This document shows, piece by piece, positions 1-6,193 of a stretch of 7,362 nt of DNA (the stretch's first letter is position 1; every line of letters starts with the position of its first letter). This DNA comes from an uncultured Gemella sp. (GTDB lineage Bacteria > Bacillota > Bacilli > Staphylococcales > Gemellaceae). The stretch spans positions 1-7,362 of the forward strand of contig CAKMQF010000051.1 of NCBI GenBank assembly GCA_927911745.1, given 5' to 3'. Position numbers and translations under genes: made by a program. The notes beneath the pieces are model-generated. The model was given only the letters and a program-made list of their open reading frames with translations, was not told where the DNA came from and did no database searches.

Positions 1-93
1 AAGAAATATCTATATCGTTCTAATCGACTTCCTATGCAGACTTTAGGATGGCTAACTCCTGTTGAGAAAAGGCAAGAGTTACAGAGAAGCTAG
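1..93 (+). CDS. Transposase, C-terminal fragment (5' end outside window)
   Basis: Frame 1 is open from the first base to a TAG at 91-93 and gives 30 residues. It includes the stretch NRLPMQTLGWLTPVEKRQEL. The pattern of a basic or Asn-rich segment followed by LG-[WY]-LTP-x-E is how many IS3-type (DDE, rve integrase core) transposases end, just after the catalytic Glu helix. The catalytic residues themselves lie upstream of the window, so the family is an inference from the tail only; another rve-type element is possible. The stop codon sits at the centre of a perfect palindrome (75-108). No clear terminal inverted repeat or target duplication can be identified because the left end is missing. 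The element marks the left flank as mobile DNA, in keeping with the broken small genes that follow. Confidence 0.55.
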   Translation, partial: KKYLYRSNRLPMQTLGWLTPVEKRQELQRS

Positions 94-108
94 CTTCTCT
101 GTAACTCT
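75..108. repeat. Perfect 34-bp palindrome at transposase stop
   Basis: The 17 bases AGAGTTACAGAGAAGCT are followed at once by their exact reverse complement. As RNA this would give a 15-bp stem closed by a CUAG tetraloop. It overlaps the last transposase codons and contains the TAG stop at its centre. There is no immediate T run (the next bases are ATCATATCAGG, with T-rich sequence only from about 119), so it is not a textbook rho-independent terminator. It may still block transcription into or out of the element, or belong to the element's end. Confidence 0.8.
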
Positions 109-235
109 ATCATATCAGGTATTTATTTTTAACTTTTTTTGTCTCACATCATTTACAAATGTACATGATTATAGTACTAGGTATATTAGCTGTGATAATT
201 TCAATTATCTTAAAACTTATTTAGGAGGTTTTATA

Positions 236-437
236 ATGATTGAACAAGCAATTAAACAAATAGAAGAATTATTCAATAGTGATTTAACTGATTATAGAAT
301 TTCAAAAGATGCAGGATTTACGCTTAGTGTTATTCAAAATTACCGTAGTGGTAAGTATGATTTAGAAAACATGAGTTTTTAAGTATGATTTAGAAAACAT
401 GAGTTTTAAAGTAGCAAAGAAATTAATTAGATACTAG
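236..437 (+). pseudogene. Small helix-turn-helix DNA-binding protein, truncated by a tandem duplication (copy 1)
   Basis: The ATG at 236 has a strong AGGAGG at 223-228. The frame runs 48 codons to a TAA at 380-382. The product has an N-terminal amphipathic helix (IEQAIKQIEELFNS) followed by YRISKDAGFTLSVIQNYRSG, which reads as the two helices of a Cro/CI-type helix-turn-helix, so I infer DNA binding. The stop is created by a perfect 28-bp tandem duplication. Removing one copy extends the frame with KVAKKLIRY to a TAG at 435-437, a 57-residue protein. That restored tail is nearly the same as in the second copy at 662, where the aligned 52 residues share 28 identities. Short HTH proteins of this type are common in plasmids, phages and other mobile DNA of Bacilli. 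The truncated form keeps the HTH, so it might still bind DNA. The open frame upstream of 236 in the same phase has no ribosome binding site and is not counted. Confidence 0.65.
352..407 (+). repeat. Perfect 28-bp tandem duplication inside HTH gene
   Basis: Positions 352-379 and 380-407 are identical and directly adjacent (unit starts TAAGTATGATTTAGAAAACA). Because 28 is not a multiple of three, the duplication shifts the frame and the first bases of the second unit provide the TAA stop. A recent slippage event or an assembly or read artefact would both look like this, because the two copies have no differences. Confidence 0.95.
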
Positions 438-451
438 GAGGAATTAAAAAA

Positions 452-567
452 ATGACAAATGATGGTTGTTATTAATGGGTTAGTGTTATAAGAAAGTTCA
501 ACAGTAAGACAAAAGAAAAAATAGAAGCTCTAATCAAAGACTAGAACTTCTAAAAAACGAACGGTAA
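452..567 (+). pseudogene. Possible decayed small gene between the HTH copies
   Basis: A good AGGAGG (436-441) lies 10 bases before an ATG at 452, but that frame stops after seven codons (TAA 473-475). Further on, a different frame reads RSSNQRLELLKNER and stops at TAA 565-567; its sequence looks like a normal coding tail. The intervening bases carry fragments such as ESSTVRQKKK in another frame. At least two indels or a stop change would be needed to join these parts, so this may be a broken gene of about 35-40 codons that followed the HTH gene. I do not recognise the product, and chance cannot be excluded. The rest of 568-660 shows only the hairpin noted separately. Confidence 0.3.
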
Positions 568-570
568 TCA

Positions 571-596
571 AGGTGAAGTCCTAAGCTACTTTACCT
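571..596 (+). other. Hairpin between the HTH genes
   Basis: AGGTGAAGT (571-579) pairs with ACTTTACCT (588-596), nine base pairs with one G-U, around an 8-base loop. No T run follows, so it is not an intrinsic terminator. It could be a folded RNA element, a processing site or a recombination-site arm; nothing in the sequence decides between these. Confidence 0.35.
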
Positions 597-661
597 CGCT
601 ACTGAGATAATAATAACATAAAAATGGCTTAAATTCAATAAAAAAGAAGGTTAGTATAAGG

Positions 662-840
662 ATGATAAACTAATTAAAGAAATAGAAGAACTTTTAAATA
701 GTGAAATTAGTAGTTATAAAATAGCTAAAGATTCTGGAGTTACTTATTCACTACTTTCTGATTACAGAAATAGCAAAAGAAAAATAGAGAATATGACATT
801 ACAAGTATCAAAAAAATTAATTAGATATAATGAAAGATTA
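662..840 (+). pseudogene. Small helix-turn-helix DNA-binding protein, frameshifted after the start (copy 2)
   Basis: From 670 the frame reads LIKEIEELLNSEISSYKIAK and goes on through the helix-turn-helix (DSGVTYSLLSDYRNSK) to KKLIRYNERLSP. It aligns without gaps to copy 1 and shares 28 of 52 residues, including the tail KKLIRY. This frame has no start codon. The matching start, ATG ATA at 662-667 (as in MI of copy 1), is one base out of phase, so a single base is missing in the A run at 667-669. An AGAAGG at 645-650 could serve as ribosome binding site. The true stop is unclear: the open frame passes through the terminator at 840 and only ends at TGA 961-963, so the last codons may also be disturbed. 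I infer a DNA-binding role in mobile DNA, as for copy 1. Confidence 0.55.
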
Positions 841-864
841 AGCCCTAAAATAAGGGGCTTTTTT
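840..864 (+). terminator. Rho-independent terminator after the HTH block
   Basis: AAGCCC (840-845) pairs with GGGCTT (855-860) around a 9-base AT-rich loop, and the T run 859-864 follows directly. It closes the accessory block upstream of the metallo-hydrolase operon. The next bases, about 865-882, are oddly G-rich for this DNA (GTGGGGGGATTTTGGGG). From there to 1010 I see only AT-rich non-coding sequence. Confidence 0.75.
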
Positions 865-1010
865 GTGGGGGGATTTTGGGGAAAAGTATCTAAATCCTTG
901 TTAAAATTTATTATTTTCCTAAATACTTCTGTTATATTTCAAAATGAAATAAATATACTCTGATATATAGATAAATACACAGTTTATACTTTCGTTATAA
1001 TTCGTTATAT

Positions 1011-1038
1011 TTCAAATTTGGAGGATGTATGATATAAT
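1011..1038 (+). promoter_or_regulatory. Sigma-A promoter with extended -10 for the MBL-nfeD-floA operon
   Basis: A perfect TATAAT at 1033-1038 is preceded by TG at 1030-1031 in the extended -10 position (TGATATAAT). A -35-like TTCAAA (4 of 6 matches) at 1011-1016 lies 16 bases upstream. The likely start of transcription is near 1045, which leaves a short leader with the ribosome binding site AAAGGAAG at 1052-1059 before the ATG at 1068. The 13-mer GTTATATTTCAAA that includes the -35 also occurs at 931-943, which might be a binding site, though in such AT-rich DNA this is weak. Confidence 0.6.
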
Positions 1039-1067
1039 ATGACTATAATCAAAAGGAAGTAAAAAGG

Positions 1068-1787
1068 ATGCTAATTAAATTTTCAGATAGATTTTATTAT
1101 ACAAAACAACGATATATGTATTTAGAACCATCGCTTGGTTATGTAAAAGGAGAATACTTTTCAGTAATGTTAGATTCAGGAAATGGACCTGCACAAGTAG
1201 AAACATTTCTAAAAGAATTAAAAGAAAATGACTTACCAATGCCAAGTTATGTGATATTAACCCACCATCACTGGGATCATAGTTTTGGAGCGGCGTATTT
1301 AGATATACCAGTTATCGCCACTGATAGAGCTAGAGATTCTTTAATCGAATTATCTCAACTAGAATGGGATGATGAGAGTCTATACCAAAGAGTCAAGGAT
1401 GGAACGGAGATAAAATACAGTGCCGATGTTATAAAGAGAGTTTATGAAAATCATGAGATAAAAATTAGAATTCCAGATTTACCTAAAATGGCCGATTTCA
1501 ATTTAAATCTTGGAGGAGTTAAAATTAATTGTATATACAATGATAACTCGCATTCTAATGATGCATTTTTAATTTATATTCCAGAGGAGAAAGTGTTGTT
1601 TTTAGGTGATAGTCACGCTAAAAATTATTATACAAAACCGATGGCATATAATAAACAAAAGCTTCGTGATTATATAGATAGAATATCAATTCTTGACTTT
1701 GAACATGCTGTTCCCGGTCATGGGAATATTTTTACGAGGGAGGAATTATTAGACTATCTAGAAAAAGAATATGCAAAAATGAGGTGA
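1068..1787 (+). CDS. Metallo-beta-lactamase-fold hydrolase
   Basis: The 239-residue protein carries the metal-binding signature of the metallo-beta-lactamase superfamily: THHHWDH at residues 65-71 (H66, H68, D70, H71), then H162 in SHSND, D181 in FLGDSH and H218 in PGHGN. These supply both sites of a dinuclear zinc or iron centre. No signal peptide or membrane span is seen, so it should be cytoplasmic. Members hydrolyse thioesters, lactones, phosphoesters or beta-lactams, and the signature alone does not give the substrate; there is no reason to call it a resistance enzyme. The start is set by AAAGGAAG eight bases upstream and by the promoter. It is the first gene of the unit and lies only six bases before nfeD, so it is probably co-transcribed with nfeD-floA. 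A link to membrane or lipid metabolism is possible but not shown. The frame is intact. Confidence 0.85.
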   Translation: MLIKFSDRFYYTKQRYMYLEPSLGYVKGEYFSVMLDSGNGPAQVETFLKELKENDLPMPSYVILTHHHWDHSFGAAYLDIPVIATDRARDSLIELSQLEWDDESLYQRVKDGTEIKYSADVIKRVYENHEIKIRIPDLPKMADFNLNLGGVKINCIYNDNSHSNDAFLIYIPEEKVLFLGDSHAKNYYTKPMAYNKQKLRDYIDRISILDFEHAVPGHGNIFTREELLDYLEKEYAKMR

Positions 1788-1793
1788 TTACAT

Positions 1794-2417
1794 ATGAATT
1801 TAATGATGTCTCTCGATTGGATTCTTTTAATTGCGATGTCCTTAACTTTTTGTCAACAATTGTTTTCAAAAAAACTTAATTTTTTGGGGATTTTGTCAGT
1901 ACTTAGTTTAGCGACATACATAGCCCTACATTCTTATTCTACAGGTATAAGTATTTTTGTCCTATTGTTATTTATAGGAGGTATATCTCTAATAGGACTA
2001 GAGATGTTTATTCCTGGTGGAATAGTTGGAACAGTAGGGATCATTACCGTGATTTATGCAATAATCTATATTAATAAGTCAACATATCATATTGCATTTA
2101 TTTTAGTTATTTCTTTAATACTTGCAGCTATTCAATTTTATGTTAATAGAAATGTTTTCCATAAAAGGTTAATGTTATTAAATAGACTTGTTCTTAACGA
2201 TTCTATTTCAACAGAGGATGGATATGTGGCGAGTGAAAGTAGATTAGAATTAATAGGAAAAAAACTTCAAGCATATACAGATTTACGTCCAGCAGGAGTG
2301 GCTGTTTTAGGAAATGAAAAGTTGGATGTAGTAACTGATGGAGATTTTATAGAAAAGGGTAATGAGATAGAGATTATACGTGTAGAAGGAATGCGTATAG
2401 TAGTTAAAAAAATATAA
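1794..2417 (+). CDS. NfeD family membrane protein (short form)
   Basis: The 207-residue protein has about five membrane spans (near residues 7-22, 30-46, 51-70, 76-93 and 98-116), with the family's glycine-rich loop LEMFIPGGIVGTVGI between spans three and four. The C-terminal soluble part (about 150-207) is an OB-fold with the typical start LIGKKLQAYTDLRPAGVAVL and GDFIEKGNEIEIIRVEG. The ClpP-like serine protease domain of long NfeD proteins is absent, so this is the short form (YqeZ of Bacillus subtilis is, from memory, the longer form). NfeD proteins are encoded next to flotillins or stomatins and are thought to act with them in membrane microdomains; floA follows after 21 bases, as expected. 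GAGGTG at 1781-1786 fixes the start. The frame is intact. Confidence 0.88.
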   Translation: MNLMMSLDWILLIAMSLTFCQQLFSKKLNFLGILSVLSLATYIALHSYSTGISIFVLLLFIGGISLIGLEMFIPGGIVGTVGIITVIYAIIYINKSTYHIAFILVISLILAAIQFYVNRNVFHKRLMLLNRLVLNDSISTEDGYVASESRLELIGKKLQAYTDLRPAGVAVLGNEKLDVVTDGDFIEKGNEIEIIRVEGMRIVVKKI

Positions 2418-2438
2418 AAATTTTAAGGAGGTAGTATT

Positions 2439-3427
2439 ATGCCAGAATTAATATTCTCAGGTATTATCGTGGTAGTTGTATTGATTGTGCTATCGATATT
2501 CTTTACTTTCTTCCCTCTTGGTCTTTGGATTAGTGCCATTGCCGCAGGAGTTAAGGTAAGTATCTTTACACTTGTTGGTATGCGACTAAGACGTGTTATT
2601 CCAAGTAGAGTAATTAATCCGATGATTAAAGCACATAAAGCTGGTTTAGCTGTTACTATTAATCAATTGGAAAGTCACTATTTAGCAGGGGGGAATGTTG
2701 ATAGAGTAATCAATGCTCTTATCGCAGCTCACAGAGCTAACATAGTAAGTTTAACATTTGAACGTTGTGCTGCTATTGACTTAGCGGGACGTGATGTACT
2801 TCAAGCAGTTCAAATGAGTGTTAACCCTAAAGTTATTGAGACACCTTATATTGCAGGGGTTGCAATTAACGGTATTGAGGTAAAAGCAAAAGCAAGAATT
2901 ACCGTTCGTGCAAACATTGAACGACTTGTAGGGGGAGCTGGAGAAGAAACTGTTATTGCCCGTGTAGGTGAAGGTATTGTTTCTACAATCGGTTCTTCTG
3001 AATCACACACAGTTGTTCTAGAAATCCAGATAGAATTTCTAAAACAATTTTAGATAAGGGATTAGATGCAGGTACTGCATTTGAAATCTTATCGATTGAT
3101 ATTCTAGATGTTGATATCGGTCAAAACATTGGTGCCAACTTACAAACAGAGCAAGCTATCGCAGATAAAAATATCGCTCAAGCAAAAGCTGAACAACGTC
3201 GTGCCATGGCTGTTGCAGCTGAACAAGAGATGAAAGCTAGAATCCAAGAAATGCGTGCAAAAGTTGTAGAAGCTGAAGCAGAATTACCATTAGCTATGGC
3301 GAAAGCTTTCCAACAAGGAAATCTAGGTATTATGGATTATATGAATTATAAGAATTTAGAAGCTGATACAGGTATGAGAGATTCAATTAAACGTATGTCA
3401 CAACCTGAAACAGGAGCAGGTAAATAA
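2439..3427 (+). CDS. floA: Flotillin-like protein FloA, with a one-base frameshift
   Basis: FloA is a membrane-anchored SPFH protein that assembles functional membrane microdomains. The start has AAGGAGG at 2426-2432. Residues 5-36 form the hydrophobic N-terminal hairpin, followed by the SPFH region with [20 protein letters not shown] and [14 protein letters not shown]. After E195 the frame should read [20 protein letters not shown], but the A run at 3022-3024 has three As where four are needed, and the raw frame ends at a TAG (3051-3053). From 3026 the other frame continues through [20 protein letters not shown], the Glu/Ala-rich coiled coil ([20 protein letters not shown]) and the conserved [20 protein letters not shown] to the TAA at 3425-3427. 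Joined, the product is 329 residues, close to the 331 of B. subtilis FloA. Both halves look fully conserved, so a sequencing error is more likely than a real mutation; if real, the oligomerisation half would be lost. Confidence 0.9.
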
Positions 3428-3450
3428 TTAGATAAAAAGGAGGATGTGAA

Positions 3451-3930
3451 ATGTCATTTTTAATTTTCGCAGCACCAATAACATTTATCATAATTTTTGC
3501 TATTTTCGCAATGGTTTTTGCTTCTGACAGTAAAAGATACAGAAAAAATTTAGATAATTCAAAACAAATGGAGCTAGACAATGCTCGAGCTCAAGCGCTG
3601 AAGGCAGTTGAAGAGATGAAAAGAATCAAAGAAACTGCAAATAAGGATTCTAATGAATTTAGAAATAGACAAAGTTCTTTATCTAATCAACAAGTTTATG
3701 AAGAAGATATATATGAACAACAAGTTGATAACTCTACTATGAACAAATATCAACAGTATTATAGTGAAAATTACAATAAAGGTCGTAATAAGTTTTCGAT
3801 GCAAAGAAATTTTGACCAGCCAAGTAATTTTAAAAGCAATACTAAAAAATTAGAATTTTCTCAAGAAAATCTTGTTCGAGGATTGATTGCAAATGAGTAT
3901 CTTAACAGAAACTCTAGGAGGGGAAGATGA
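3451..3930 (+). CDS. Single-span membrane protein with Gln/Asn-rich tail, downstream of floA
   Basis: I do not recognise this 159-residue protein. Residues 3-24 are one hydrophobic span, followed by basic residues (KRYRK), so the rest should lie in the cytoplasm. Residues 35-62 are charged and Ala-rich and could form a short coiled coil (NARAQALKAVEEMKRIKETA). Residues 68-130 are low-complexity, rich in Asn, Gln, Tyr and Ser, and probably disordered. The tail FSQENLVRGLIANEYLNR (136-153) is a compact amphipathic motif that recurs in the next gene. AAAGGAGG (3437-3444) sets the start, and the gene follows floA after 23 bases. The stop overlaps the next start (ATGA, 3927-3930), so the two are translationally coupled. 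The position of a small gene after floA recalls yqfB in Bacillus, but I see no sequence similarity. A role as FloA client or adaptor is inference from context. Confidence 0.75.
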   Translation: MSFLIFAAPITFIIIFAIFAMVFASDSKRYRKNLDNSKQMELDNARAQALKAVEEMKRIKETANKDSNEFRNRQSSLSNQQVYEEDIYEQQVDNSTMNKYQQYYSENYNKGRNKFSMQRNFDQPSNFKSNTKKLEFSQENLVRGLIANEYLNRNSRRGR

Positions 3931-4257
3931 GTAGTTTAGCGATTCCTATAATTTTCCTAATAGTTTCACTTATTATTGATAAAGCCAAGAACAATAAAAA
4001 AAATAATAAAGAAACTGTTAAGAAAGTTAAGCAGAAGAAGAAAACCCCTAAACAAGTTTATAAAGAGTATAATCAAAGGGATAATCGTATTCCAAAACAT
4101 GAATCTTCTCAGCAACAATATTTTGAAAGAAAACCACGTGTTATAGTAGATAAAGAAAAAGAAATATTTTCAAATTCTTTAACTTTTGATAAAAGAAAAA
4201 ATTGTGAATGATATAATTTTTTCGGAGATTTTGTCTAAACCAAAAAGTAAAAGATAA
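3927..4257 (+). CDS. Small single-span membrane protein, frameshifted before its C-terminal motif
   Basis: The ATG overlaps the previous stop and has AGGAGGGG at 3916-3923. The product starts with a hydrophobic span (residues 3-17, IPIIFLIVSLIID), then a strongly basic Lys/Asn-rich linker (20-40) and a Gln/Arg-rich middle. The raw frame ends at TGA 4209-4211 with RKNCE. The A run at 4196-4201 has six As. With five, the frame reads KIVNDIIFSEILSKPKSKR and stops at TAA 4255-4257, giving 109 residues. That tail matches the end of the preceding protein in pattern (hydrophobic-V-x-x-hydrophobic-I-x-x-E-x-L), which is good evidence that the correction is right. From memory, similar endings of the form NGIIxSEIL are common in small membrane-anchored proteins of Bacilli, but I cannot name the family. 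Function unknown; the context suggests the FloA membrane locus. Confidence 0.7.
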
Positions 4258-4274
4258 TAAATAGGAGGTATGAG

Positions 4275-4815
4275 ATGAAAAAATCATTTAACTATATTAG
4301 TTATTGTATTTATTCATTTATGCCTCTTTATTTTGTTTTACTTATTTATACTTTTGTAAAACAAGATTTAGATGCACTCTTATTAACTACAATACTAACG
4401 ATAATATCTATTTTTTCTTTAATAATTCACAATGGGAGTAAACCTTCAAATATATTTGTTTGTAGTAAAAAAGAAATTTCTAGACAAAGCGGTATTGATT
4501 ATTATTACTTAATTTTGATGATAATTATTACATTTTTGATTATAAATCAAAAACTTCAATTTTTATGGAAAATAGTTATACTATTAGTTCTATTCTATAT
4601 GTTATTTATGATTTTATTTAAATATAAAAACTATATGTTAATATTATTAGGCTACAAAATGTACATAATTCGTGATAAAATTAGTATATAGTAAAAAAAG
4701 TCAAGAAGAACTATATAAAATATTAAAAGATAAGAAGAGTTTGCAGATAATAGAAGTATCTAATAATATTTATATAGAGAATGAAAAATATAGTATGACG
4801 AATTTTTTATTGTAA
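4275..4815 (+). CDS. Four-span membrane protein of unknown function, frameshifted near its C-terminus
   Basis: AGGAGG at 4263-4268 precedes the ATG at 4275. Four membrane spans are visible, at about residues 11-28, 33-51, 77-91 and 97-115, with a basic cytosolic-looking loop (SKKEISRQSG) in the middle. The raw frame stops at TAG 4689-4691 after 138 residues. If the A run at 4677-4680 had three As, the frame would continue LVYSKKSQEELYKILKDKKS, then QIIEVSNNIYIENEKYSM, to TAA 4813-4815, giving 179 residues with a soluble charged tail. The codons of that tail look coding, which supports the correction. The junction NYMLILLGYKMYIIRDKLVY resembles a short motif I associate with small four-span proteins such as KwaA of the Kiwa defence system, but no partner gene is next to it, so I do not assign that role. 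It follows the previous gene by 17 bases. Confidence 0.65.
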
Positions 4816-4860
4816 AGATTTTAAGAAGATATATTTGTTTATCTTTAAATGAAGAATATT

Positions 4861-4867
4861 TAAGGAG
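4861..4867 (+). promoter_or_regulatory. Ribosome binding site of pdp
   Basis: TAAGGAG lies eight bases before the ATG at 4876 and settles that pdp starts there with MRVVDIID, although this frame is soon broken. The 60 bases between the previous stop and this ATG contain no convincing promoter, so pdp may be read from upstream. Confidence 0.7.
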
Positions 4868-4875
4868 ATTAACCT

Positions 4876-6183
4876 ATGAGAGTTGTTGATATCATAGATA
4901 AAAAAGAAAAAAAATAAAGAACTTACAAAGGCTGAAATTGAATTTTTACTAGAGGGCTATCTTAAAGGAACGGTACCTGATTATCAAATGAGCTCATTTT
5001 TAATGTCTGTCTATTTTAATAATATGACAAAAGATGAGCTTACAAATTTCACTTTAACTATGAGAGATTCAGGGGATACAATCTACTTTGATAATCTAGA
5101 TCATTATCTTGTTGATAAACATTCAACAGGTGGAGTAGGTGATAAGGTTACAGTAGTTTTAGGGCCTATTTTATCAGCAGTAGGAATGGCTACAACAAAG
5201 TTATCTGGTAAAGGGTTAGGACATACTGGAGGAACGATTGATAAATTTGAAGCAATTAGAAACTTTAAATTTAGTACTACAAAAGAAGAACTAGTAGAAG
5301 TAGCTAGTAAAACTGGAGTGGGTCTAATGGGTTACAGTGATAATATTGTGCCATTAGATAAAAAAAATATATGCATTACGTGATGTGACTGCAACAGTAG
5401 ATAGTATTCCATTAATAGCAAGTAGTATTATGAGCAAGAAACTTGCAATTCAATCTGATTTGATTATTTTAGATGTAAAAGTCGGTGACGGTGCTTTCAT
5501 GAAAACTATTGAAGATGCGAGAGAATTGTCACGCAGAATGGTAGAAATTGGAAATAGTGTAGGTAGAAAAACTATAGCAGTACTGACTAATATGGAAGAA
5601 CCATTAGGATATAATATCGGAAACGCTAATGAAATTATCGAAGGAATAGAAGCTTTAAAAGGAAACTGGTCTGATGATCTTAAGGAAGTAGTTTATGAAA
5701 TTGTCTATTTAGCTTTAAAACACAAAGGTGAAGTTAAGACATACGAAGAAGCTGCTAAAAAAATAGATGAAGTTATTGCTAATGGTCATGCTTTAGAATT
5801 ATTAAGACAGTTCATTGAGTTAAGTGGGGGAGATGGCGAAGTAGTAAACAATTACGAACTGTTACCAACACCTAAATCAGTATTAGAGGTATTCTCAGAA
5901 GAAGATGGTTATGTAACAAAAATCAAAGCAGAAGAAATAGGAAAAGCAGCGATGGTTATTGGTGCTGGGCGTGCTACTAAAGAAGATGAGGTTGATCATG
6001 CTGTAGGAATCGAGCTTAAGAAAAAAGTCGGAGATAAAGTGGAAAAAGGTGAAGTTATTGCTGAAATTTACTTTAACGATGAAAAAAATGTTCAATCTAG
6101 TAAAGCCATGGTCTTAGATGCCTATGTAATTGGACAAGACAAAATAGAAAATATTAAAAAATATATTAGAAGTTATAGAATAG
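4876..6183 (+). CDS. pdp: Pyrimidine-nucleoside phosphorylase, with three one-base frameshifts
   Basis: The enzyme cleaves uridine, thymidine or deoxyuridine with phosphate to the free base and (deoxy)ribose 1-phosphate in the cytoplasm. Three A runs each carry one A too many: 4907-4914, 5360-5367 and 6156-6161. Corrected, the protein is 434 residues, the family's usual length. It shows the phosphate site KHSTGGVGDK (K81, H82, S83), the glycine-rich signature SGKGLGHTGGTIDKFE at 110-125, and the base-binding residues R168 (ALRDVTATVDS), S183 and K187 (IASSIMSKK). These match the numbering known for Bacillus PyNP. The third insertion is easy to miss because the raw frame stays open to 6203 and overlaps deoC; with five As the protein ends NILEVIE and stops at TAG 6181-6183, just before deoC. 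K112 replaces the usual Arg of the signature. All active-site residues survive, which argues for read errors rather than decay. Confidence 0.9.
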
Positions 6184-6193
6184 AGGTAAAAAA

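Noticed and set aside
62..235. Open frame reading into the first HTH gene from upstream
   Set aside because: It runs out of phase over the transposase tail and the palindrome and has no ribosome binding site. The ATG at 236 with AGGAGG is the clear start.
1068..1787. Beta-lactam resistance gene
   Set aside because: Only the general metal-binding fold is present. There is no signal peptide, and the operon context is a membrane housekeeping locus.
3387..3581. Open frame on the minus strand of 64 codons
   Set aside because: It lies antisense to the floA end and the next gene, which have good ribosome binding sites and coding character; its product is a hydrophobic mirror of the opposite membrane span.
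4907..5367. Programmed or transcriptional slippage on the two A8 runs of pdp
   Set aside because: A8 runs could allow slippage, but the same type of indel is found at runs of 3-6 bases in other genes, so one common technical cause is simpler.
5895..6095. Minus-strand open frame of 66 codons, Phe-rich
   Set aside because: Antisense to the conserved C-terminal domain of pdp; Phe-rich shadows are expected opposite Lys-rich coding sequence.
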